Assembly (NCBI RefSeq): GCF_900090275.1
Contig: NZ_LT607755.1
Coordinates: 2,914,001-2,978,000, forward strand
DNA from: Micromonospora zamorensis
Lineage (GTDB): Bacteria; Actinomycetota; Actinomycetes; Mycobacteriales; Micromonosporaceae
DNA: 64,000 nucleotides
Direction: 5' to 3'
Under the pieces are notes generated by a model. The model had not been told where the DNA came from. It saw only the letters and a program-made list of their open reading frames with translations, and ran no database searches. Positions 16,890 to 24,389 of this stretch are shown here, piece by piece. The position numbers and the translations under genes are program-made. Within the stretch, counting starts at the first letter, position 1. Every line of letters begins with the position of its first letter.

Positions 16890-19800
16890 CGCGATCCCTC
16901 CCCTCACTGTCAGTGGTGACCGCCGGGGCGTTGTGGCCCGGGTTGATCCCGGCGCGCCGCTGGTAGTCGGCGACCAGGTCCAGCAGCGCCGGCCCGGTCG
17001 GCCGACGGCCGGCCCGCACGTCGCAGGTGCCGACCTTGCTCTCCTGGATCAGCACGTTCGGGTCCAGGCTGATGCCGAACAGGTCGTTGGCCGAGTCGCC
17101 GGTCACCAGACCCTCGAAACCGAAGTGGTACGGCAACCACACCTGGTGGATCACCCGGTCCTCGACCCGCAACGGACTGAGCCGATCCGTCACCAGCACC
17201 TTCGCCTCGATCACGGCACGACCGCTGACCAGGTGCGCCCAGCCCAGGTGGTCGAGACCACGTTCGACGGCCAGCTCCGGAGACACCTCCACGAACATCT
17301 CCGGCTGCAACTCGGCCAGCGGTGACACCGTCCGACTCATCCCACCGGCGGTGTGGTGCTCGGTGAGCCGGCTGACAGTGAACACGTACGGGAACACCTG
17401 GCTGTGCTCCTGCGGCGGGCTCGGGTTCACCGAGTTCACCGGATGCGCGTACATCTTGCGGGTCGGGTTGGCCTGCTGCCCGTAGAGCGGGTTACGCACC
17501 GGCGACTCCACCGGCTCGTAGTGCGTCGGCAACGGGCCGTCCAGGACACCGCTGGGCGCGTACAGCCAGCCCTTCCCGTCGCCCTGCATGATGAACGGGT
17601 CGTCGCCGGCGATGCCCTCCGTCCCGGACGCGCCGGGTGGCGGCCGGTACGACGGCGGTTTGGTCTTCTCGAAGTCCGGCACGTCGTGACCGGTCCACTC
17701 GCCCTTCTCGGCATCCCACCAGACGTAGCGTTTGCGCTCACTCCACGGGTTGCCGTCCGGGTCCGCGGACGCACGGTTGTAGAGGATGCGCCGGTTCGCC
17801 GGCCACGCCCACCCCCACTCGGCGGCCACCCAGTCCTGCTCGTGTCGGGACTTGCGCCGCGCCGCCTGGTTCACGCCATCGGCGTACACCCCGGTGTAGA
17901 TCCAGCAACCGATCGCGGTGGAGCCGTCCGCGCGGGCCTCGGCGAAGCTGGACAGCGGGCGGCCGGTCGTCACGTCGTACCCGTTGATCTCGCGCAGCAC
18001 CGCCTCGGCGCTCGGCTCCGCGTTCGGGCCGTGCGTGGGGTAGTCCCAGGTGAGGTCGAGCAGCGCACGGTCGCGCGGCAGCTTCGAGTCGGCCAGCTTC
18101 TCGCGCAGCTTGCGCCCGAGGTGGTAGAAGAACCACAACTCGGAGCGGGCGTCGCCTGGCGGCTCGACGGCCTTCTCCCGCCACTGCAACAGGCGCTGCG
18201 TCTGGGTGAACGTGCCCTCCTTCTCCACGTGCGAGGCGGCGGGCAGGAAGAACACCTCCGTGCGGCACTCCTCGGGCACGATCTCCCCGGTGGCGACCTC
18301 GGGACCGTTCTGCCAGAACGTGGCACTTTCGATCATGAACAGGTCCCGGACGACCAGCCAGTCGAGGTTGGCCATGCCCAAGCGCTGTGCCCGGCCGTGC
18401 GCCGAACCGACCGCCGGGTTCTGCCCGAGCAGGAAGTACCCCTTGATCTTCCCGTCGATCATGTTCAGCACCTGCTGGTAGGTGCCGTGGTCACCGGTCA
18501 GCCGCGGCAGGTAGCCGTAGCAGTAGTCGTTCTCCGGTGTCGCCGCGTCACCCCAATACGCCTTGAGCAGGCTGGCGGCGAACGACCCGGCGTTACCCCA
18601 GAAGCCCTTCTGGCCGGGGTGCCGGATGCTGTCCACCCACTCGTCGAAGGTCGGGTGGTCGGCGTGGTGCGGCATCGGCAGGTAACCCGGCAGCAGATTG
18701 AACAGCGTCGGAATGTCCGTGGACCCCTGGATGCTGGCATGCCCGCGCAGAGCCATCACCCCACCACCCGGGCGGCCCATGTTGCCGAGCAACAGCTGGA
18801 TGATCGCGCCGGTGCGGATGTACTGCACACCCACGCTGTGCTGCGTCCAGCCCACCGAGTAGATCAGCATCCCGGTGCGCTCCCGGCCGGAGTTCTCCGT
18901 CCACGCCCGGGCCAGCTCCAGGAACTTGTCCTGGGGGATGCCACAGACCCGCTCGACCATCTCCGGGGTGTAGCGGGCGAAGTGTCGCTTGAGGATCTGG
19001 TAGACGCAGCGCGGATGCTGCAACGTCTCGTCCCGCGGGGTGTCCCCGTCGACCTGCGCGCCGTGCGACTCGTGCTCCAGCCCGGACGCGGTGTCGCGCT
19101 CCTTGGCCGTGTGCCCACTGCCGGACGAGTCCTCGTTGCCCTCGTACTGCCAGCTGTCCTGCACGTAGGTGCCGGTCTCCGGGTCGAACCCGGAGAAGAA
19201 CCCGTCGCCGTCCTCGGTGTCGCTGAACTGCTCGCTCACGATCGTCGCCGCGTTCGTGTACGACAGCACGTACTCCCGAAAGTCCAGCTCGTTGTCGAGG
19301 ATGTAGCGCACCACGCCACCGAGCAGCGCGATGTCCGTGCCCGCCCGGATCGGCAGGTACGAGTCAGCCAGCGCGCTGGTGCGGGTGAAGCGTGGGTCGA
19401 CGTGGAAGACCTTCGCCCCCCGACGCTTGGCCTCCATCACCCACTGGAAACCCACCGGGTGCGCCTCAGCCATGTTCGAGCCCTGGATGACGATGACGTC
19501 AGCGTTGGCGATGTCCTGCTGGAAATCCGTCGCACCGCCACGACCGAAGCTGGCCCCCAGACCGGGGACGGTGGCGGAGTGTCAAATACGGGCCTGGTTC
19601 TCGATCTGCAACGCTCCCGCCGCGGTGAACAACTTCTTGATGAGGTAGTTCTCCTCGTTGTCCAGCGTCGCCCCACCCAGACTGGAGAAACCCAGCGTCC
19701 GGTTGAGCGGCCGGCCCTGCGTGTCGACGTCCTCCCAGGTCTGCTCACGAGCCGCGAGCACCCGGTCGGCGATCATGTCGAGCGCGGTGTCGAGGTCCAG

Positions 19801-20151
19801 ATCCTCCCACTGCGTCGAGTAGGGACGGCGGTAGCGAACCTTCGTCTGCCGCAGCGGGCTGGTCACCAGGCTCTTGCTGGCCGAACCCTTCGGGCAGAGC
19901 CGACCCCGCGAGATCGGGCTGTCCGGGTCGCCCTCGATCTGACTGACCCGCCCGTCCTTGACGAACACCCGCTGACCGCAGCCAACGGCGCAGTACGGGC
20001 ACACCGAACGGGCCACGCTGTCGGCGGTTTCCGTGCGAGCCGTGAGCGCACGGGATCCATCGGACTTCGCCGCGGCACCCCGGCCCAACGGGTCGGTGCC
20101 GGTGAGCTGGCGGTAGACCGGCCAACCCTCGATGAAGGTACGCAGACCCAT
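16879..20151 (-). CDS. fdhA: formate dehydrogenase alpha subunit, selenocysteine-containing
   Basis: 1090 residues when the in-frame TGA at 19584-19582 is read as selenocysteine 190. The N-terminal [4Fe-4S] cysteines are C51, C54, C58 and C86 (CPYCAVGC...RLCPKG). The Sec sits in IENQARI-U-HSATVPGLG, exactly where Sec or Cys ligates molybdenum or tungsten in formate dehydrogenases. The rest carries the bis-MGD-binding segments, for example VIVIQGSNMAEAHP (residues about 217-230) and the C-terminal FPYVFTVSRLTEHHTAGGMS. A separate open frame starting at 19473 is only the part after the UGA. The gene starts the fdhA-beta-NrfD-selC-selA-selB run. Confidence 0.95.
19534..19584 (-). promoter_or_regulatory. 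SECIS-like hairpin and UGA selenocysteine codon
   Basis: The UGA at 19584-19582 is followed in the mRNA by CCGCCAC (19577-19571) pairing with GTGGCGG (19541-19535), and inside that by CCCC-GGTCT-GGGG (19667-style stem at 19567-19555). The apical GGUCU loop is the loop of the E. coli fdhF SECIS. This is the signal SelB reads to insert selenocysteine. Confidence 0.85.
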
Positions 20152-20231
20152 GCCCCGACACCCCCTCCCACGCGAGCGACCCCATGAACATAGGCCAGCC
20201 GAGACATCTTCGCGAGCGGAGGGAAGTCAGA

Positions 20232-20271
20232 CAGCGCCGCCCCCGGCCTTGTGGGCTCGGGGGCGGCGCTG
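20232..20271. terminator. 14-bp GC hairpin upstream of fdhA
   Basis: CAGCGCCGCCCCCG (20232-20245) pairs perfectly with CGGGGGCGGCGCTG (20258-20271) around a 12-base loop. No U-run follows on either strand. It lies 80 bases upstream of the fdhA start, so it may be a leader hairpin in the fdh transcript rather than a terminator of another gene. Confidence 0.5.
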
Positions 20272-20469
20272 GTGTCGGTGTGCAGGTCGCCTCTCGGCGA
20301 GTGGCGCGACGCGGCTCCAGCCGAACGGTATTCCGCGAAGGCAATATTAGGTGAGGCCCGGGGACACTGAGTCACACCGACACTGACCACAACCACCCAG
20401 CCCCCGCCCGTGTTCCCGCTTTCCTGCCCGAGCCCCGCCCCGGCCGGGCCGGGCCGGGCCGCCCGCCCG

Positions 20470-20555
20470 CTTGGGTCGATCAAGGAGTTGTGGTGCTGGA
20501 CAAGACCACCCGAACCATCCCCAGTCCGGCACCACAAGTTCATGATCGACCCGAG
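20470..20555. repeat. 30-bp imperfect inverted repeat (intergenic palindrome)
   Basis: Left arm 20470-20499 and right arm 20526-20555 pair at 25 of 30 positions, around a 26-base loop. The arms contain GTCGATCA and TGTGGTG. No gene overlaps it. It resembles a REP- or MITE-like element with no transposase of its own. Confidence 0.6.
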
Positions 20556-20581
20556 CCAGGGACGCGTGTGGTGCAGACATG

Positions 20582-20619
20582 CCGCTGGCCGGCACCCCGG
20601 GTGGGGTGCCGGCCAGCGG
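20582..20619. terminator. strong terminator hairpin of lysozyme module 1
   Basis: CCGCTGGCCGGCACCCC pairs perfectly over 17 bases with its complement around a 4-base loop. It lies 28 bases beyond the stop of the minus-strand gene ending at 20647. The same hairpin is found at 29574-29612 after the duplicate gene. Confidence 0.8.
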
Positions 20620-20646
20620 TCGGGTCGTTCAGTGTTGGTGTTGGTG

Positions 20647-21210
20647 TCAGCTGTTCCAGTGCTGGGCGACGAGGTCGGTGGCCTGCTGTTCCCACTGGGC
20701 GTAGGCGTCGGGGTAGGCGGAGACCTGGACGGTCTGCGCGGCGTCGGTCAGCGCCATGTCCTGCCACCCGTCAACCTGCTTGAGGCCCTTGAGGAACGCG
20801 GTCGTCGAGTAGGCGGGGTCGGTGATCTGCTCCGGCGTGCCCCAACCACTGGTCGGGCGCTGCTGGAACAGGCCCAGCGAGTCATGGTCATTCTTGTCGC
20901 CGAGGTGGCCCAGGTTCTCCAACTTCGACTCCTGCAGGCTCGTCGCGATGGAGATGACCGCGGCGCGCTCGGGCAGGCCGGCCTTCTTCGTCGCGGCGAT
21001 GATCGCCTTGACGTTCGCCGTCTGCTCATCGTTGAGGGTGATGTGGGACTGCTCGCCCTGGGGCTTCGGGGCGGCCGACTGCACCGCCACCGCGACGGGC
21101 TTGCCATCCACGGTCGGGTTGGCGTGGGCGGCGATCGGGCCGGCGAAGACACCACCGGCGAACGCGAGACCAGCAACAGACAGCATGCTCTTACGGAAGA
21201 TCGTGTTCAT
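20647..21210 (-). CDS. secreted lysozyme-fold (transglycosylase-like) protein, copy 1
   Basis: 187 residues with a signal peptide (MNTIFRKSMLSVAGLAFAGG, cleaved near residue 30). The mature part has the pattern ATSLQESKLENL with a likely catalytic Glu94, then DSLGLFQQRPTSGWGTPEQI and DPAYSTTAFLKGL. This is the actinobacterial lytic-transglycosylase-like family (SLT/resuscitation-type fold) that would act on peptidoglycan. The ATG at 21210 follows GAAGGAGCTACCCCC. An almost identical gene lies at 29641-30204; by eye I count 13 base changes in 564 and 3 amino acid changes. A long non-coding leader with repeats lies upstream. Confidence 0.8.
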   Translation of the reverse strand: MNTIFRKSMLSVAGLAFAGGVFAGPIAAHANPTVDGKPVAVAVQSAAPKPQGEQSHITLNDEQTANVKAIIAATKKAGLPERAAVISIATSLQESKLENLGHLGDKNDHDSLGLFQQRPTSGWGTPEQITDPAYSTTAFLKGLKQVDGWQDMALTDAAQTVQVSAYPDAYAQWEQQATDLVAQHWNS

Positions 21211-21400
21211 GGGGGTAGCTCCTTCGGGGGTAGGAACACCCGCACCGCCAATGGGGGTCGGCGACACAAGGGTGTGAGCACCTCGTCCGGCGCTGCTCAA
21301 TCAAGGGGAAAAGTCTTAGGAGGTCGGCACCGTCAAGCGGGGGGGCTTGCGGGGGCCGGGTCGGCGGCCTGCGAGCGGGGGCTCGGGCGCCGGGTTCATG

Positions 21401-21697
21401 TGTAACGACCGGGGGTCGGGGGTCATTCCCGGGTGGCTCCCCGACGTCCGCTCGTGCGATGCGGTAGTCGGGTGGTCGCTCGTGGGGACTGCAACGACCG
21501 AGGGCCCGGGGTCATTCCGGGGGCCGGGCCATCCCGTCGTACCCGATGGAGCGGGGTGCTGGGGAGGCTTCAACGATGCGGGCCGGGTCGGCATTCCAAC
21601 CCCGCGACCAGCTGTTCCAACCCCGGTGGGCGGGGCGGCGAGCCGGTGGTCCTGCGATCGTCAGAGTGTGTAACGACCCCGCCCCGGCCATCATTCC
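21401..21697. promoter_or_regulatory. three AACGACC-N10-GGTCATT inverted motifs, module 1
   Basis: Each site is AACGACC followed 18 bases later by GGTCATTCC: 21403/21421, 21492/21510 and 21671/21689 (the last reads CATCATTCC). The halves are imperfect inverted repeats with a constant 10-base gap, as for a dimeric regulator. The same three sites occur in module 2. Confidence 0.6.
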
Positions 21698-21845
21698 GAC
21701 CCACTGGTGCGACCGCTCACAGGCGAAACACCCCAGAGGCCGCGAACCTCGTACCGCGATCATCGGCGCGCTCGACTCGACCCCTCAGACCAGACAAAAG
21801 CCCTCAGCCTCGGACGTGGTCGGCCCTCAGGACGCTAAATCGGGC

Positions 21846-21923
21846 TTGATCGACTCGGCTTCCTGAAACCCGGGGTGTCCGAGACGGCATGACACCGCGA
21901 CTTCAAGAAACCCGAGTTGATCA
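21846..21923. repeat. long inverted repeat, module 1
   Basis: Left arm 21846-21879 (TTGATCGACTCGGCTTCCTG...) pairs with right arm 21891-21923 at roughly 27 of 33 positions, around an 11-base loop. Part of the right arm recurs after the minisatellite in module 2 (GACACC, CGACTTCAAG, CGAGTTGATCA-like). Confidence 0.6.
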
Positions 21924-22102
21924 CGGAGACCTCAGCCGTCGCAGGCGGGGGCAAATCGGACGAACCTCCGTTGGAGGATGCCCGACCGGGGCGCTCGGGC
22001 GGCCACTTGGCCTGGGCTCGGCGAAGCACCGTCAACAGCCTGCGGCAGGGCGCAGGGATCGTCTTGAGCGACACCGGCTCGGGTGGGCGTTACCCTGACA
22101 CC

Positions 22103-22444
22103 ATGCAGGCCCTCTCCCCCACCGCGACCGGCGTGGCCTTCCTGGCCCGACCGGGTCGCCCTGCCGTGGTGGCGCGGACGCTCGTCGAGCTGGCCGGGCC
22201 CACTCGCGGTGTGGTGGAGTTGCCGGTGCGGTTGATGTGGAACGCCGAGCGCACCTTCGACCTCGCCGACCCCGACCAGCTGCTCTGGATGTACGAGAAC
22301 GTGCTGCGCGAGACGACCCGCACCGAGGACCTGCGCGTCCTGATCAACGGGCGGACGCTGCGCCGGGTGTGGCGACTGCTCAACCTGCCTCGGGGCGTAC
22401 GGCAGGCGTGGGAGAGCCGGCACCGCGGCCTGCGCGCGGCGTGA
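22103..22444 (+). CDS. partner of AbiEii-like nucleotidyltransferase, hypothetical
   Basis: 113 residues (MQALSPTATGVAFLARPGRP...). The N-terminal half has hydrophobic beta-type segments; the middle reads LMWNAERTFDLADPDQLLWMYENVLRE and the end is basic (RTLRRVWRLLNLPRGVRQAW). No catalytic motif is recognised. Its stop overlaps the next start as GTGA, so the pair is translationally coupled. The position before an AbiEii-like gene suggests an antitoxin role, but its sequence does not look like the classic AbiEi winged-helix. Confidence 0.65.
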   Translation: MQALSPTATGVAFLARPGRPAVVARTLVELAGPTRGVVELPVRLMWNAERTFDLADPDQLLWMYENVLRETTRTEDLRVLINGRTLRRVWRLLNLPRGVRQAWESRHRGLRAA

Positions 22445-23100
22445 CCGAGCCTCATCTGCACGACTTCTACCGGGAGGTGGCCCGGGTGGCGCTCACCGCC
22501 GCCGGACCGTACCGGTTCGTGTTGGGTGGCGGGGTGGCCTGGGCGGCGCACGGGTTGGTCGCCCGCCCGACGGAGGACGTCGACCTCTTCGCGGACGTGG
22601 AGGGTGCCGCCGCGGCGGCCTCCGCGGGGGTGCGCGGGGCGTTGGAGCGAGCCGGCTTCCTCGTCACCGACGCCGACCCGGACAGTGAGCTGGGCGAGCT
22701 GTTCGACGGGTACGAGCAGGACATGAAGGACTTCGTGGTGAGCCGGGACGGACGGCAGATCCGGCTCAGCCTCGCCCGGTTGGACCGCCAGCAGAGCCCG
22801 GTGGTGATGGACCTCGGCCCGGTGATGGACGTCCGCGACCTGGTGGCCAACAAGATCGCGGCACTGGTCAACCGGCGGGAGGTTCGTGACTTCATCGACG
22901 TGGCGGCGGCGTTGGAGCACTACGACGTGACCGAGCTGCTGGTGCTGGCACGGCAGGTCGACCCCGCGCTGGACCCGGACGACGTGCGCGCCGCCGGCCG
23001 CTACCTGGACCGCCTGCCCGAGCAACGCTTCGGACGTTACGGCCTGAGCGCCGCCGACATCGCCCAGGTCCGGCAGCGCTTCGCCGCCTGGCCGCGCTGA
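22441..23100 (+). CDS. nucleotidyltransferase, AbiEii/AbiGii-like
   Basis: 219 residues from the GTG at 22441. The nucleotidyltransferase core is visible: FVLGGGVAWAAHGLVARP-TEDVDLF, with the GG loop and D-x-D. It is followed by DVRDLVANKIAALVNRREVRDFIDVAAAL, which matches the AbiEii pattern of a Lys and then R-x-x-R/K-D-x-x-D. These proteins act as toxins in type IV toxin-antitoxin or abortive-infection pairs. It could instead be a housekeeping nucleotidyltransferase of the same fold. The coupled upstream gene is the best candidate partner. Confidence 0.72.
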   Translation: MTEPHLHDFYREVARVALTAAGPYRFVLGGGVAWAAHGLVARPTEDVDLFADVEGAAAAASAGVRGALERAGFLVTDADPDSELGELFDGYEQDMKDFVVSRDGRQIRLSLARLDRQQSPVVMDLGPVMDVRDLVANKIAALVNRREVRDFIDVAAALEHYDVTELLVLARQVDPALDPDDVRAAGRYLDRLPEQRFGRYGLSAADIAQVRQRFAAWPR

Positions 23101-23258
23101 CCCAGCCGCCGTCGACGAACCACGCAGCGAGACGGGCAACGCCCTTGCGGCGGTGAGCTGGTCGGCGGGTCCGCCCGCGCAACGAACCACGCACCGAGAC
23201 GGGCCGCTGGCCCAGCGCAGCGCCCGGAGGCCGGATCACGACTCACCGGACCGAGCCG
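23101..23258. repeat. spacer with direct repeat ACGAACCACGCA
   Basis: Between the nucleotidyltransferase and the SDR terminator the sequence ACGAACCACGCA-S-CGAGACGGGC occurs twice, near 23114 and 23180. Nothing else recognised. Confidence 0.4.
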
Positions 23259-23295
23259 CGTCGGGGCGGGCGCCCGAGCAGCGCCCGCCCCGACG
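23259..23295. terminator. terminator hairpin after the SDR gene
   Basis: GTCGGGGCGGGCGC-type arms of about 15 bases pair around the loop CCGAGCA. It lies just beyond the SDR stop (minus strand) and could also serve the plus-strand nucleotidyltransferase. Confidence 0.7.
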
Positions 23296-23300
23296 ACGGA

Positions 23301-24203
23301 TCACTTGGTCGGTCGGCCGCCCGTGACGCCCAGGATCTCGCCGGTGACGTAGCTGGATTCCTGCGAGGCGAAGAAGACGTACGCCGGGGCCAGCTCCGCC
23401 GGCTGGCCGGGGCGCCCCTCCGGGGTGTCGGTGCCGAACTGCTTCACCTTCTCCTCCGGCATCGTCGACGGGATCAGCGGCGTCCAGACCGGGCCGGGCG
23501 CGACCGCGTTGACCCGGATGCCCTGCTCGGCCAGGTCGGCGGCGAGGGCCTTGGTGAAGTTGGCGATCCCCGCCTTGGTGGTCGCGTAGTCCAACAGCTG
23601 TGGTGACGGGTCGAACGCCTGGATCGACGCCGTGTTGATGATCGCCGACCCCTCGGCCAGGTGCGGAATGGCGGCCTTGCACAGCCAGAACATCGCGTAC
23701 AGGTTGGTCTTGAGCACCCGGTCGAACTGCTCGGTGCTGATCCCGAGGATGCCCTTGTCCTGCGACATCTGGTACGCCGCGTTGTTGACCAGGATGTCGA
23801 TGCCGCCCAGGTCGCGGACCGTCCGGTCGACAAGCTCCTGGCAGTGCGCCTCGTCGGTGACGTCGCCGCGGACCGCGATCCCCCGCCGGCCGGCGTCCTC
23901 GATCAGGCGGATCGTCTCCTGGGCGTCGGCGTCCTCCTCCTCGCTCAGGTACGAGATCAGCACGTCGGCGCCCTCCCGGGCGAACGCCAGCGCGACCGCC
24001 CGGCCGATCCCCGAATCACCCCCGGTGATCAGCGCCCGTTTGCCGTCGAGCTTGCCGCTGCCCCGGTACGACTCCTCGCCGTGGTCCGGCTTCGGAGTCA
24101 TGTCGGCGGTCGAGCCGGGCGGTGACTGCTGTTGTGCGGGCTGGCCGGACTGCTGGCCGTACTGGCTGGTGGGGTCCTGCTGGGTGTGCTGGTCCTCGCT
24201 CAC
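23301..24203 (-). CDS. short-chain dehydrogenase/reductase (SDR), YghA/glucose-dehydrogenase type
   Basis: 300 residues with a polar, Gln-rich N-terminal extension of about 50 residues (QQDPTSQYGQQSGQPAQQQ). The Rossmann motif TGGDSGIG (about 60-67), NNAAYQ, the catalytic serine in NTASIQAF and the Y-A-T-T-K active-site pair are all present. The end VTGEILGVTGGRPTK is typical of SDRs. The GTG at 24203 is preceded by GAGGAGAGATCG. Extended SDRs of this type are common stress or spore-associated proteins; the substrate is unknown. Confidence 0.9.
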   Translation of the reverse strand: MSEDQHTQQDPTSQYGQQSGQPAQQQSPPGSTADMTPKPDHGEESYRGSGKLDGKRALITGGDSGIGRAVALAFAREGADVLISYLSEEEDADAQETIRLIEDAGRRGIAVRGDVTDEAHCQELVDRTVRDLGGIDILVNNAAYQMSQDKGILGISTEQFDRVLKTNLYAMFWLCKAAIPHLAEGSAIINTASIQAFDPSPQLLDYATTKAGIANFTKALAADLAEQGIRVNAVAPGPVWTPLIPSTMPEEKVKQFGTDTPEGRPGQPAELAPAYVFFASQESSYVTGEILGVTGGRPTK

Positions 24204-24389
24204 CGATCTCTCCTCGCGCCGCGCGGGAAGCGGGGGCTGTCCCGCGAATGTCGTCCCTGACCGCCGTACCCTGCGCCGGCCTGCGGAAACCGCAGCAGCA
24301 CCTGGGGCTGGCGTGGCAAGAGTGTCCGCTGCTGGTTATGGTGCGCAAGGCGCTCACGAGGCGCGTCCACCCCCATGGAAAGGCACGTC

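Larger units (their letters stand above)
21211..22102. other. long non-coding leader of module 1
   Basis: No gene is seen in these 890 bases. From the gene outward they hold a possible -35 (TTGACG, reverse strand of 21331-21336), three copies of the AACGACC-N10-GGTCATT motif, and an inverted repeat at 21846-21923. Much of it is mirrored upstream of the duplicate gene at 30205-30992. The end near 22100 is the start region of the next plus-strand gene. Confidence 0.6.

Noticed and set aside
16879..19473. A separate molybdopterin gene starting at 19473
   Set aside because: The ATG is inside fdhA; the codon before the break is UGA in a SECIS context, so it is one gene with Sec190.
19582..20151. 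fdhA as a pseudogene with a premature stop
   Set aside because: The stop is UGA at the Sec position, with a SECIS-like hairpin and intact selA, selB and selC nearby.
21211..21400. A ydaO-type c-di-AMP riboswitch ahead of the lysozyme genes
   Set aside because: Such riboswitches often precede actinobacterial cell-wall hydrolases, but the conserved segments are not present here.
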